Of a stretch of DNA of 64,000 nt, positions 27,207-37,345 are shown one piece after another. The stretch lies in contig CAVPTW010000035.1 of the NCBI GenBank assembly GCA_963708735.1, forward strand, positions 79,659-143,658, written 5' to 3'. Positions within the stretch are counted from its first letter, which is position 1; every line of letters starts with the position of its first letter. Source of the stretch: JAGPUQ01 sp963708735 (GTDB lineage: Bacteria > Pseudomonadota > Gammaproteobacteria > Pseudomonadales > Porticoccaceae). The notes under the pieces were generated by a model. That model saw only the letters and a list, made by a program, of their open reading frames with translations. It did not search any database and had not been told where the DNA came from. A program made the translations under genes and the position numbers.

Positions 27207-30200
27207 CGGACGTCTGGGGAGTTGGCCAGCAATTCCTCGACCACCGACAACAGCACTTCCTCCTGATAGGGCTTGCCGAGGTAGCGGTTCACGCCCAGAG
27301 CAAGCGCCTTTTCACGGTGCTTGTGGCCGCTGCGCGAGGTGATCATCGCGATGGGAAGACCGTGCAGTGGTTCGGATGCGCGCACCTGGCGGGCAACTTC
27401 GAAGCCGTCCATGCGGGGCATCTCGATGTCGAGCAACATCAGATCGGGTTTGACTTCCTGCAGCAATTGCATGGCCTCCAGGCCATCGCGGGCCGTGAGC
27501 ACGCGATAGCCGTTGCGTTCCAGGAGCCGGCTGGTTGCCTTGCGCACGGTGACCGAGTCGTCGACGACGACGATGGTGGCGGCGCGCGCCGGCGTCGCCC
27601 CGGCGCTTGCCCGCGAACCGGGCCCCGACAGCGCAGGTTGCGGCAGAGCGTGCGACCAACTGTCACGGTCCGCGATGAGCGCTGCCAGGTCGACAATAGG
27701 GACCACCCGGCCGTCGCCGAGCAGGGTGGCGCCCGCCAGCCCGCGGACCTTGGCGAATTGGGGCCCCAGGGATTTCACCACTATCTCCTGGCTGGGCTCC
27801 AGTGCATCGACCTGAACGGCGACATTGTCGGGCTTGCCCTTGACCAGCAGCACCGACAGCTTGCCCGCCGCCGCGGGCAGCGTGGCAGGGACGCCGTAGA
27901 GCAGGCTCACCAGCGGACATATCCTGTAGAACTCGCCCTCGAAGTGCAGACGCTGCTCCGGGTCCGCGTGGAGCGCTGCCAGTTCGACATTATTCAGCTT
28001 GACCACGCCGGCGACACTGTTGAGCAGCACGCCGTACAACTCGCCGTCCGCCTTCATCAGCAGCGCGCGATTGACTGAGGCGGTAAATGGCAGGCGCAGC
28101 GTAAATTCGGTGCCGTAATTGCGTCGCGATGTGAGGCTCACCGTACCGCCGAGCTGCCGGACCTCGTTGTCCACCACATCCATGCCCAGCCCGCGGCCGG
28201 ATATCTGGGAGACCGCCTGCGAGGTGGAAAAGCCCGGCCGGAAAATGAGTTGCATGATGTCCTGATCGGTCAGCTCGTCGCCGGTGGGCAGCAACTGCAA
28301 GCTGGCCGCCTTGGCGCGGATGGCTTCCACGTCCAGTCCGCGGCCATCGTCGGAGAGACGAATCACGATGTCGCCCGCCTCGCGCGCGAAGGTGATGGCC
28401 ACGACTCCGGACTCGGGTTTGCCCGCCAGACGGCGGCGCTCAGGCGGTTCGATGCCATGGTCGATGGCGTTGCGGATCAAGTGCTCCAGCGAAGGAACGA
28501 TGCGTTCCAGGACGGCGCGATCCATCTCGCCTTCGACGTTGTCCAGCTGGAGCTCGATGGGTTTGTCGAGTTCGCTGGCGGTCTGTCGCACGATGCGCCG
28601 CAGCCGCGGCACCACACGCGAAAACGGCACCATGCGGGTGAGGGTCAGGTTTTCATGGAGATCCCGGTTGACTCGGGCCTGCTGGACCAGCAGGGTTTCG
28701 GTGACCTGTGCCTTGTCGAGCAGGGTGTCCTTGAGGTCTTGCAAATCGGAGGCGGATTCTTCGAGGCCGCGGGCGAGCTGCTGCAATTGCGAATAACGAT
28801 CCATCTCCAGCGGATCGAAGTCGTCTGCGCCGGCGGAGAGATCCAGTGCTTCACTCCGCAGCAGGGTGTGAGCTTCGGTTTCCATGCTCAGGCGCCGCAC
28901 CTGATCATGAAAGCGCGTGACGGTGGTTTCCATCTCTTCGAGCAGCGCGTGAAACTGATGGAGTTGTTGCTCGATGCGGCTGCGGCTGATGCTGGTTTCG
29001 TCAACCAGATTGACCAGGTTGTCGAGAATCGGTGCAGCGATCTTCACCATCTCCCGAGGTTCGGCGACGGTTCCCCCGAGATCCTGGCCGGAGCGGGTCT
29101 TCGACCCGACAGCGGACACGCGCCAGGGCGCCGGCCTGTGCGGAGCACTGCCGACGCGCGCGCGTAGCGGTACAGGGTGCTGCGGTAAAGGGTGCGCCGG
29201 CGCGGGAGGGATCGGTGGCGGTGTGGGAGGCGTCGGCAGGACAACGACCTGCCCACCCACGGGAGCCGGCGATTGCGCGCGTGGTGGTGTGTCGGGAGTC
29301 CGGGGCGCGGCGTCGGGTTCGCGCACCAACCCGCGGATTCGCTCCAGCTCGGACTCGATCTTGTCGTAGTGATCGAGACTCGTCGCGAAAAAGCCGTCGC
29401 TGCCAGCGTCAGCGGTTGCTTCGGCGCGCAACACCAGGGTTTCAAAATCGTGACACAGGGTACCGAGAGTCCGGCACCCCGCCATGCGGGCGCCGCCCTT
29501 GAGCGTATGGAGCGCGCGCTTGAGGGTGCTGGTGCTCTGCAGTGGATCGGCGCCCGCCCGCCACTGGTGCAGGGCGTGCTCCAACTGCTCGCCGAGATCG
29601 GCGGCTTCTTCCAGAAATACGCCCACCAATTCGGCGTCCACCCGGTCGCGGTCACCCGGTGCGCCGTGCTCGGCCCAGTCGGTGCCGGCCGGCGCCGCGC
29701 CCGCTTGGTCGTCCGGCAACGCGGAAGCACTGGGCGTCGCCGCGGCGAGGTCGGGGGCGATAGGTTCGGGTACGACGAATTCGGGGACCAGCCCGTGAGC
29801 GGGTTCGCTTGCGGCGCTCCCCAAGCCAAGCTCCCGGAGTGCCTCGCGCTGGGCAGCAGCCAGCGCGGCGACGGGGTGGTTGGCGGCCACGGCATCGAGC
29901 ATCCCCAGGAGCACATCCGTACCTGCACTCAGGGTGGCGCGCGCATCGGCCGTCAATGGTGCGCCGGCGCACTGCCGGCATGCGGCAGCCAGCAGCGACG
30001 CCAGTTCCTCGAGCGCCGGCAGCTCGGCGGCGTTGGCACTGCGCGCCAGCTCTTCCAGCTCGCTCGCCAGTGCGGGCAGCTGAAGGTGCAGTTCCGCGCT
30101 GTTATCGCCGCCGGGCGTGGCGAACTGCTCCGGCGCGGCCAGTAGCTGCACCAGTCCCTCTGCCATCAACTGGCGCAGGTGCTCGCGCCCTTCGTGGGCT

Positions 30201-32800
30201 GCCGATCGGGTCAGGTCGGCGCGCATGCCCTCGAGCTGGTCACCGAGCCGCGCCAGATCGACCGTCATGGGCCCGGTGCCGGTGAGCAGGGCGCGGCCGC
30301 TGACGAGCGCCTGTTCGAACAAGTCCAGACTTGCCGTAGCGGGCGCCTGACCGCGTTCGCTGCACAGATTGACCAGCGCTTCCAGCGCCCGGATCACACG
30401 GGGTAACTGCGGGTTGCCCGCACGTTCGCAGCAGCCGACGAGCATGTGCAGCGCCCGCGCAACCGCCTCGGAGGGCGGGCTCGCGGGCGCGCGGCGCTGT
30501 GTTGCCAGGTAGGCTGCCACGGTATCCAGATGAGCGGTCGCTTCATCGTTGAAGGCGAGAGAAAGCGGCGGGATAGTCTGGTCCGGCACTATCTCTGCTG
30601 GGGCCGCAGCGGCGACCTGTGCCTGGAGGCCGCTGCTCGCGAGGTTCTCCGCGGCCTCGCGCAGCCGTGTTCCGGAGGCGCCGAGGTCCGGCGCGGTGCC
30701 GGCGGTAAAAGCTTCGATCAGCTCCGGCAGTTGGATAATCGCGCCGCTGACCACCTGGGCCACGGGCGCCGACCAGGGCACATGGCCATCGCGGATTTTG
30801 TTCAGCAGGTTCTCCACTGCCCACGACAATTCGGCGATCGCCGTTGCCCCGACCATGCGGCCACTGCCCTTTAGGGTGTGGAAGCCGCGCCGGAGATCAG
30901 CCAGGACCTCCGCGCTGGTTCCCGGCGAGCGGGTTTCAAGGTCGCGGAGAGACTCCAGTACTTCGCGGGCCTCGGCGATGAAAATTGCACAAATTTCGGG
31001 GTCCGCATCGACCTCGGATGCGGGGTTGGCAGGCGCCGTTGGCGCTGGGCCAGCCGCCGGCGTCAAGGCGTCCGCCGAAGGCGCCATCGACACAGAGGGT
31101 AGAGGTACCACTTCTGCGGTACCGCTGCCGGCGGCGACCGGCAGTGAGTCGATCTCGAAGGCGGCGAGCTCGAGAGCCTTGGCCTCGGCCTGATTCAGAA
31201 ACTGCGCGCAGGCGGCGGTATCGGCCCGGGCCAGGGACTCCAGGTAGTACTCGCACGCGATGAGGGCATCCGCGAGCGCATCGAGCTGCGACCAGGAGGC
31301 GCTGGCGCCGGGGCGCATCAGTTGCCGCGCGACGTGGTCACCACAGGCGGCCACCACCAGACCCAGGCGGTCCTGCTCGATGAATTCCAGCACGCGTGCG
31401 ATCTGCACCGCGCGCGCGGGCAATCCTTCCAGGTACAGGGGATTGTTGCGCGCCGAGATATAGCCCACCACGGCGTCCTTGATCTCATCGAGCAGTCCGC
31501 GCACGGTGGCGACCACGGCGGCAGCGGCGGCATCGACCCAGGCGATCTGGCGCCGACCCTGGTCCTCCCTGGATCCCGTCGACGGGGTGACTGCATCGCA
31601 CACCTGTGCTTCCAGTGCGCTGATCTGATCCGCCCATTCCGTCCAGGAAATCCGGATCGGATTGTCGGTCAGGTCGCGGTAGGTCGCGCCCGCACTTGCC
31701 GCCGCTGGATGAGCGGCAGCTGCCAGTGTGTCGCGCAGATGCAGTAGCGGGGGCGACAGGGTCGCGGCAGCCTGTTCCAGTGCGACGCCGGTATCGACGA
31801 GCTGGTCGCTCAGGTCCTGAATCTGGTGCAGCGCGATCGTCAACTGGTCGCGTAACGCGGCGTTCGGACCCTGGGTGACGGAACCTTCATGCTGCGCCGC
31901 TGGATGTCGGAGTGGAGTCTGGTCGAGGCGAAACAGGCTGCGCAGCTGTAACGCCCCGGGTTGCCGGTCGCTCGCCCTGGCAACGTAATAGAGTAGATTC
32001 TTCAATAGATTGCGCGCCGCCGGCGGCAGTGCGGAAGCAACGGATGCAGGATCGCAGCAGGTGCGCAGATCGCGGTCAAGCTCCCGCAACAGTTGCCGCA
32101 GTGCTGGACCTGCCGGCACTGCGGCACCCAGGCCGGCGAGGACGGCGTATCCGGCGCGCCACAGCAATCCGCGCTGGTGCCCGGCAAAAAGTTCCTGCAT
32201 GCGTTCCGCGACGGTGCTCATGCGTCGGAGCGGGAGGTCGATCAGTGGCTCTCCCTTCAGCAGGCTCAGCAATCCGAGTTGGTAGATCTGGCGCAACCTC
32301 TGGCACAGCACCGCCAGTTCCCCATGGTCGACGGCAGTGGGCAGGGATTGGTTGCACTGGTCGAAGGGCGTGAGATCCGGATCGAACACGCCGCCCTCGG
32401 TTGCGAGCGGTTGTCCCCGGAGGGCGCGCAAGTCGTTGCGAGGCGACAGCAGGACGGCGGGTTGATCGCCGTGCTCCGCGATGACAGTGTCGAGATAGCC
32501 TGGCACGGCGGCGGCGGCGGCGGCCAGCGCCTCGCCCGCGGCTACCCGGTCACTCACTTCGCCACCGAGCAGTGCGTCCACCAGGGCTTCCATCTCCACC
32601 AGCAGTTCCGTGCCGGCATGGCAATCGGCCATTTCCATCGATCCCGCCACCTGGTGCAGATACGCCCGGCAGAACTGGAGCTGTTGCCGGTCGCTCGGGT
32701 CGCGCAGGTAACTTTCCAGCGCGTCTGCGGCAGCCTCCAGTGTGACCCCGACTTCGTCGATCAGCCACTGCAGGCCCCAGGGGCCGGAATCAGCTCCCAT
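27203..32800 (-). CDS. chpA: ChpA/PilL multi-Hpt CheA kinase
   Basis: 1865 residues, core histidine kinase of the type IV pilus chemosensory system. Candidate Hpt histidines are at about 49 (YLHQVAGSM, degenerate), 641 (FHTLKGSGRM), 785 (LHMLVGCC, degenerate) and 1098 (LHTLKGGARM). A Pro-rich linker is followed by the kinase core (LIRNAIDHGIEPPERR near 1440; DDGRGLD), a CheW-like region, and a C-terminal receiver with Asp about 1791 (LLDIEMPRMDG). P. aeruginosa ChpA is about 2470 residues with more Hpt-like domains, so this is a shortened version in which only two canonical Hpt motifs are seen. Its start overlaps pilK by 11 bases and its end overlaps chpB by 4. Confidence 0.93.
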   Translation of the reverse strand: MGADSGPWGLQWLIDEVGVTLEAAADALESYLRDPSDRQQLQFCRAYLHQVAGSMEMADCHAGTELLVEMEALVDALLGGEVSDRVAAGEALAAAAAAVPGYLDTVIAEHGDQPAVLLSPRNDLRALRGQPLATEGGVFDPDLTPFDQCNQSLPTAVDHGELAVLCQRLRQIYQLGLLSLLKGEPLIDLPLRRMSTVAERMQELFAGHQRGLLWRAGYAVLAGLGAAVPAGPALRQLLRELDRDLRTCCDPASVASALPPAARNLLKNLLYYVARASDRQPGALQLRSLFRLDQTPLRHPAAQHEGSVTQGPNAALRDQLTIALHQIQDLSDQLVDTGVALEQAAATLSPPLLHLRDTLAAAAHPAAASAGATYRDLTDNPIRISWTEWADQISALEAQVCDAVTPSTGSREDQGRRQIAWVDAAAAAVVATVRGLLDEIKDAVVGYISARNNPLYLEGLPARAVQIARVLEFIEQDRLGLVVAACGDHVARQLMRPGASASWSQLDALADALIACEYYLESLARADTAACAQFLNQAEAKALELAAFEIDSLPVAAGSGTAEVVPLPSVSMAPSADALTPAAGPAPTAPANPASEVDADPEICAIFIAEAREVLESLRDLETRSPGTSAEVLADLRRGFHTLKGSGRMVGATAIAELSWAVENLLNKIRDGHVPWSAPVAQVVSGAIIQLPELIEAFTAGTAPDLGASGTRLREAAENLASSGLQAQVAAAAPAEIVPDQTIPPLSLAFNDEATAHLDTVAAYLATQRRAPASPPSEAVARALHMLVGCCERAGNPQLPRVIRALEALVNLCSERGQAPATASLDLFEQALVSGRALLTGTGPMTVDLARLGDQLEGMRADLTRSAAHEGREHLRQLMAEGLVQLLAAPEQFATPGGDNSAELHLQLPALASELEELARSANAAELPALEELASLLAAACRQCAGAPLTADARATLSAGTDVLLGMLDAVAANHPVAALAAAQREALRELGLGSAASEPAHGLVPEFVVPEPIAPDLAAATPSASALPDDQAGAAPAGTDWAEHGAPGDRDRVDAELVGVFLEEAADLGEQLEHALHQWRAGADPLQSTSTLKRALHTLKGGARMAGCRTLGTLCHDFETLVLRAEATADAGSDGFFATSLDHYDKIESELERIRGLVREPDAAPRTPDTPPRAQSPAPVGGQVVVLPTPPTPPPIPPAPAHPLPQHPVPLRARVGSAPHRPAPWRVSAVGSKTRSGQDLGGTVAEPREMVKIAAPILDNLVNLVDETSISRSRIEQQLHQFHALLEEMETTVTRFHDQVRRLSMETEAHTLLRSEALDLSAGADDFDPLEMDRYSQLQQLARGLEESASDLQDLKDTLLDKAQVTETLLVQQARVNRDLHENLTLTRMVPFSRVVPRLRRIVRQTASELDKPIELQLDNVEGEMDRAVLERIVPSLEHLIRNAIDHGIEPPERRRLAGKPESGVVAITFAREAGDIVIRLSDDGRGLDVEAIRAKAASLQLLPTGDELTDQDIMQLIFRPGFSTSQAVSQISGRGLGMDVVDNEVRQLGGTVSLTSRRNYGTEFTLRLPFTASVNRALLMKADGELYGVLLNSVAGVVKLNNVELAALHADPEQRLHFEGEFYRICPLVSLLYGVPATLPAAAGKLSVLLVKGKPDNVAVQVDALEPSQEIVVKSLGPQFAKVRGLAGATLLGDGRVVPIVDLAALIADRDSWSHALPQPALSGPGSRASAGATPARAATIVVVDDSVTVRKATSRLLERNGYRVLTARDGLEAMQLLQEVKPDLMLLDIEMPRMDGFEVARQVRASEPLHGLPIAMITSRSGHKHREKALALGVNRYLGKPYQEEVLLSVVEELLANSPDVR

Positions 32801-33755
32801 GGGACGCCTCGCCGTCGGCCAGGCGGTGGTAGGCCGCGACGCCGGGGTACTCGACGCGGATCAGGCCGGTCGGACGCCAGTCGTGGACCTCTCCCGGCCC
32901 CAGAATCAGATGGCCGCCGGGCTTGAGGCGCTGGGCGAGAAAATTCAATGTGTCGTGGCGACGCCAGCGGCGGAAGTAAATCAACAGGTTCTGGCAGAAG
33001 ATGATGTCGGCGCCCTCGGGGAAAAATCCCCGCTGCCGCAGCAGCAGGTTGTCCACAACAAAAGCCAGCCGACTGCGCACTTCGATGCGGAACCGGAAGC
33101 GTCCGGCACCGACCGGCTCCAGAAAGCGTGTCGCATACTCCTTGGGAAGGTCGAGCAGGGCGTGCGTGGGGTAGGTGCCGGCGCGGGCTTCCCGCAGCGC
33201 GGACCGGCTCAGGTCGGTCCCGATCACGGCGAAGTCATCGCTGCGTCCGGCGGCGCCGAATCCCTCGATGGCATCCAGTGCGAGCGAATAGGCCTCTTGC
33301 CCGGTGGAGCAGCCGACGCTCCACAGGTTGAGGCTCTCCCGGCCGGCGGCGGCGCGACCATGCACGATGTGGCGGACGAAATCGTGGGATTCCCGATGGC
33401 GGAAAAAGCGCGTTTCCTTGATCAACAGGCGATCCAGCAGCAGGCGCCTTTCACCCTCGCCGGCCGCAGGTTGCAGCAGGCGTTCAAAATATTCATCCGG
33501 ATCCGCAAAACCCAATTCCAGTATTCGCTGCTCAAGTTGGCGGCGGACAAAGAGTTCGCGGCGCTGGTCCACCACAATCCCGGTTTCCTGTTCGAAGCAG
33601 TCGACCCACAGCTGGTAATGACCATCTTCCAGAGTGCGAACTTCCGGGTGGAGGACAGCATCATCAGGACCGGGTGCGGCCCGCACAAGGTAATCGCGGC
33701 CGCTCCCCGCAGGGTCAGCCGAGTCGGGGCGACTGGTCCTCTGGGTGGTGGTCAT
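32790..33755 (-). CDS. pilK: PilK, CheR-type chemoreceptor methyltransferase
   Basis: 321 residues from ATG 33755. SAM-dependent methylation of glutamates on the receptor PilJ. The N-terminal helical CheR domain includes LLIKETRFFRH; the SAM site is LWSVGCSTGQEAYSLAL, followed by VIGTDLSRSALREARAG and IIFCQNLLIYF. The frame is open for 84 codons upstream, but ATG 33755 overlaps the PilJ stop by four bases (ATGA), matching the coupling seen through this operon. Its end overlaps chpA by 11 bases. Confidence 0.9.
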   Translation of the reverse strand: MTTTQRTSRPDSADPAGSGRDYLVRAAPGPDDAVLHPEVRTLEDGHYQLWVDCFEQETGIVVDQRRELFVRRQLEQRILELGFADPDEYFERLLQPAAGEGERRLLLDRLLIKETRFFRHRESHDFVRHIVHGRAAAGRESLNLWSVGCSTGQEAYSLALDAIEGFGAAGRSDDFAVIGTDLSRSALREARAGTYPTHALLDLPKEYATRFLEPVGAGRFRFRIEVRSRLAFVVDNLLLRQRGFFPEGADIIFCQNLLIYFRRWRRHDTLNFLAQRLKPGGHLILGPGEVHDWRPTGLIRVEYPGVAAYHRLADGEASHGS

Positions 33756-36349
33756 CGGCGCGGATAATCGGGGTTCGTATCGAGATCGAATTCGTCGAGG
33801 TTGATCTCCGCAAGCTCCTGGTGGAGAGCGCCGCTGAGATCGATTTCGGAGATGTTGTGGGCTCGCTCGGACCGCCGCGCGGACGACGGGGCGAGTCCCG
33901 GATCCTCGAGATCGATATCTTCCGGCTCCATAGGGTGTGCCGCTGGAGCGGTGGTGGTTTGCGGAAGGGGCGGTTGCCGTTCTCGCGGCTGCGCGCGGCC
34001 CGGCCACCGGCGCTCTGATTCATCGCTCGCGGCGGTGCTATCGGCGCGGGCGGTGACATGAGACGGCTCCGCGCGGTGCGTGGGTGCCTGATTCGGTCGC
34101 AGGTGCTGGCGATCGATTTCATCCATGGCCGCTTTGCTTTCGGCAAGAACGGAGGTGATGTGTGGCTGCGGGTGCCGCATGGCGGGGGCGGCGGTACCGG
34201 CTGGACGCGAGGTCCGCACGGTGTCCGGTTGTTGGGTGGCGGTCGCAGTGGATGTCGGATTCGCGTTGCCCAGAGGACGTGGCGAGACTTCCGGCAGCCG
34301 GAAGCCGGACACCGATTCGCGCAGATCGATCGCCATGTCGGCGAGCTCGCCGATGGATGCGGCGGTCTGGTTGGCCTGCTCCAGGGTGCGCGACGTGATC
34401 TCCTGGATCACGCTCATGGTGTTGGAGATGTGGCCAGCCGTGGTGGACTGGTGGCGCGCGGCGGTCGAAATATCCTGGATCAACTCCGCCAGGTTGGTGG
34501 AGACGGTTTCGATTTCACCCAACGCCACGCCCGCGTCCTGACTCAGGGCCGCACCCGCTACCACTTCGGCGGTCGTCTGTTCCATGGAGGTCACGGCCGC
34601 GGTAGTGTCGGACTGGATCGCCGTGACGAGCGCCGCAATCTGCTTGGTGGCACTGGCCGAGCGCTCAGCCAGGCGTTGCACCTCATCGGCTACCACGGCG
34701 AAGCCGCGTCCGGCATCGCCTGCCATGGACGCTTGAATCGCTGCGTTGAGCGCCAGGATATTGGTTTGATCGGCGATGTCGCCGATCAAGGAGACGATGT
34801 CGCCGATTTCCTGGGAGCTTTCACCCAGGCGCTTGATCCGTTTCGATGTTTCCTGGATCTGATCGCGGATACGATCCATGCCGGTAATGGTATTGCGCAC
34901 GACCGCCGCGCCACGGGCGGCAATGGATACCGAACGCTCGGCGACCGCGGCAGACTCGGTGGCATTGGCGGATACCTGATCGATGGTGATCGCCATCTCA
35001 TTGATCGCCGCGGACGCGTCGGTAATTTCGTGGGATTGATTTTCGGCGGCTTGGGACAGTTGCAGGGCGGTGGCGCGCGTGGCGTCGGACGCCGCCGAGA
35101 TATCGGCAGCCGTCGCAACGATGCGCGACACCAATTCACGCAATTGTTGAATGGAGTAGTTGATCGCGTCGGCAATGGCGCCGGTGAAATCCTGGGTGAC
35201 GGTGGCCTCGACGGTCAGATCACCCTGGCCCAGGTCCTGGATTTCGTCCAGCAAGCGCAGGATGGCATCCTGATGGGCCTGGTTCGTGAGCGCGGTTTCG
35301 CGCAGTCTCCGGCGCGTGTCCGTGACCAGAATGAAGGCCAGAGCGGCGAGTCCGGCCACCAGCAATCCGACGCCGGCAATGGCCACCGCGGTGATATTGA
35401 AACCGGGCAGTATTTCCCGGTTGGCGCCGCTCAGACTGCGGATGCCCTTTGACAGACCATCGCCCTGTGCGATCAGGCTGTCGCGGCTGGTCAGGATCGC
35501 TGCCGTTGCGGCCTGACTGGCCACCACACCGGGAGCAAATCCCTCGACGCCATCCAGCGCTGTTGCCAGCGGCCGGAAACTGTCGGCCACCACGGCGAGT
35601 TGCAGTCGCGCCGTCTGATTGCGGGCGGGAAGGAAATTCTGGGCTGGGTCGCCATTGCGCAGGCCTGACAGCACTGCCGCAAAACGCTCCTTTTGCTCCC
35701 GCAGGCCGGGCAGGGTTTCGGCGGCATTCCGATCCGGCTGGGAGAGCGCGGCAATGGCGGTAGCCATCTGCTCAACAGCGGCGCCGAGGGAGTAGGCAGC
35801 GTCCACCTCTGCCGTGGAAGCCTGGGCGGCAACCAGGGTTTTACCGAGGACGCTGGTGGTTTCGCGCAGCCTGGGGATTGCTTCCTCGGCAGCGGCCACG
35901 GCCTGCCGAAAGCCGGTTGTTTGCTCGCCCTGGGCCGCGATGGTGTCGATCTGGGTCTGGATCCGTTTCCATTCCAGGCCAAATGCCGCAATCTGTGCGG
36001 CCGGTAGCTGGTCCGCAAGATTTTGCTCGACGTCGAGCCAGATCGCATCCATCCGCGCGCGCATGCGGAGCATGGCACGACGCGCTTCGTCGTCGCCCAG
36101 GGACGCTGCGGTGGCGGTTTGTGACAGCTGTTCGACGAGGACCCGCACATCGGCAGCCATCTGCACGCTGGCGCGGTCGTACTCGGAATTCCGGTACAGC
36201 GTGTAGAAAATGTAGCCCAGAGCGATCGTCAGAGCGATCAGCCCCACCACCAGGATGAGCACCGGCAGACCGGTGAGCGCGCGCCCTCTCGCTGATTTCG
36301 TTTCCATGGTGATAAGGCTGCTCCGGCTGCTGATTTTCGGTTGGCTCAT
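33752..36349 (-). CDS. pilJ: PilJ, methyl-accepting chemoreceptor of the Pil-Chp system
   Basis: 865 residues, longer than P. aeruginosa PilJ (about 680) because of an extended Pro/Thr/Ala-rich tail after about 700. TM1 at about 27-50 (LILVVGLIALTIALGYIFYT), a periplasmic PilJ-type helical sensor to about 310, TM2 at about 318-342 (VAIAGVGLLVAGLAALAFIL), HAMP, then the cytoplasmic coiled coil with the signalling tip GRGFAVVADEVQRLAERSAS at about 545-565. The tail ends in acidic ...EIDLSGALHQELAEINLDEFD; no CheR-docking NWETF pentapeptide is seen. It overlaps pilI and pilK by 4 bases each. Confidence 0.93.
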   Translation of the reverse strand: MSQPKISSRSSLITMETKSARGRALTGLPVLILVVGLIALTIALGYIFYTLYRNSEYDRASVQMAADVRVLVEQLSQTATAASLGDDEARRAMLRMRARMDAIWLDVEQNLADQLPAAQIAAFGLEWKRIQTQIDTIAAQGEQTTGFRQAVAAAEEAIPRLRETTSVLGKTLVAAQASTAEVDAAYSLGAAVEQMATAIAALSQPDRNAAETLPGLREQKERFAAVLSGLRNGDPAQNFLPARNQTARLQLAVVADSFRPLATALDGVEGFAPGVVASQAATAAILTSRDSLIAQGDGLSKGIRSLSGANREILPGFNITAVAIAGVGLLVAGLAALAFILVTDTRRRLRETALTNQAHQDAILRLLDEIQDLGQGDLTVEATVTQDFTGAIADAINYSIQQLRELVSRIVATAADISAASDATRATALQLSQAAENQSHEITDASAAINEMAITIDQVSANATESAAVAERSVSIAARGAAVVRNTITGMDRIRDQIQETSKRIKRLGESSQEIGDIVSLIGDIADQTNILALNAAIQASMAGDAGRGFAVVADEVQRLAERSASATKQIAALVTAIQSDTTAAVTSMEQTTAEVVAGAALSQDAGVALGEIETVSTNLAELIQDISTAARHQSTTAGHISNTMSVIQEITSRTLEQANQTAASIGELADMAIDLRESVSGFRLPEVSPRPLGNANPTSTATATQQPDTVRTSRPAGTAAPAMRHPQPHITSVLAESKAAMDEIDRQHLRPNQAPTHRAEPSHVTARADSTAASDESERRWPGRAQPRERQPPLPQTTTAPAAHPMEPEDIDLEDPGLAPSSARRSERAHNISEIDLSGALHQELAEINLDEFDLDTNPDYPRR

Positions 36350-36900
36350 CTGCGTAGCGAGGCGTCGCGAAACGCGGGATCCTGAAACAGCAGGGCGGGA
36401 TCGAACAGCGGCAAGATACGCCGGTCGCCCTCGATCAGTCCACCCGCCACAAACTGGTGAAAAGGCCCGGCCTGGAGCTCGTGCCGTTCGCGGAAGGTGT
36501 CATGGGCAAAATGCCGCAAGCCATCGACCCGATCGACGATAACGCCCGCGGAAAAATCGTCCGAGACCATGACCAGTATGCGCTGGTGTTTGGACGGAAC
36601 TGTCGCGCCCTGCCCCAGGAATTCGGCACCATCGACCACTGGCAGGAGCTTGCCGCGCACATTGGCAATACCGCGCATCCAGGGCTGTACCTGAGGCAGG
36701 CGCGTCAGGTGGTGTACCGGGAGAATTTCCGAAAGGCACTCGAGGTCGACCAGCGCATCGCAGCCGGCGAGCTGGAACGCGATCATGGTCGCTACCGGGG
36801 CGTACTCCGCCTGCGCTGGCAGTTGGCTCGCTGCCTTGGCAAAGGTTCGGGCCAAATCCTGCAGCAGGGTAAAGGGATCGGGCGGCACCACGGCGTTCAT
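36346..36900 (-). CDS. pilI: PilI, CheW-like adaptor
   Basis: A 184-residue CheW-family protein with the typical WMRGIANVRGKLLPVVDGAEF and ILVMVSDDFSAGVIVDRVDG segments. It should couple PilJ to ChpA. It overlaps pilJ by 4 bases and lies 7 bases after pilH. Confidence 0.9.
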   Translation of the reverse strand: MNAVVPPDPFTLLQDLARTFAKAASQLPAQAEYAPVATMIAFQLAGCDALVDLECLSEILPVHHLTRLPQVQPWMRGIANVRGKLLPVVDGAEFLGQGATVPSKHQRILVMVSDDFSAGVIVDRVDGLRHFAHDTFRERHELQAGPFHQFVAGGLIEGDRRILPLFDPALLFQDPAFRDASLRR

Positions 36901-36907
36901 GCGGGCA

Positions 36908-37282
36908 TCACGGCATCAGACTCGCGATCACGGCGATCAATTCGTGTTCGCGAACCGGCTTGGTGACATAGCCGCGCGCGCCCTGCCGCGCGCCCCAGAC
37001 GCGATCCGTCTGCTGATCCTTGTTCGAAACCATGACGACGGGGATGTGCCGCGTTTGCGCGCCTTGGGTCAGCAGGCGCGTGGCCTGAAAGCCATTCAGT
37101 CCCGGCATGACGATGTCCATCAGGACGAGATCCGGCTGCTGATCGCGCGCCACCTGCACGCCAAGCTCGGCGTCGTCGGCGGAGATCACGGCGTAGCCGT
37201 GGCGGCTGAGGATTCCGGTCAGTTGCAGGGTGTCCACAGGTGAGTCGTCGATGATCAATACCTTTGACATCAGTTTCGGCAT
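36908..37282 (-). CDS. pilH: PilH, single-domain response regulator
   Basis: A 124-residue CheY-like receiver. Acidic pocket in VLIIDDSP, phospho-acceptor Asp in LVLMDIVMPGLNG (about 54), Thr/Ser in VVMVSNKD and the conserved Lys in GYVTKPV. In Pseudomonas, PilH opposes PilG and is linked to pilus retraction. It lies 62 bases downstream of pilG and 7 bases upstream of pilI. Confidence 0.92.
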   Translation of the reverse strand: MPKLMSKVLIIDDSPVDTLQLTGILSRHGYAVISADDAELGVQVARDQQPDLVLMDIVMPGLNGFQATRLLTQGAQTRHIPVVMVSNKDQQTDRVWGARQGARGYVTKPVREHELIAVIASLMP

Positions 37283-37345
37283 CCGTAGCTCTATCCAGCA
37301 CTGACAAAGTGGTTCGGTCCGCGCAAAGTACTCCAGGCCGTGGCG

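Noticed and set aside
34058..35452. A 464-codon plus-strand frame opposite pilJ
   Set aside because: Antisense shadow; pilJ is well supported by its receptor motifs and operon overlaps.
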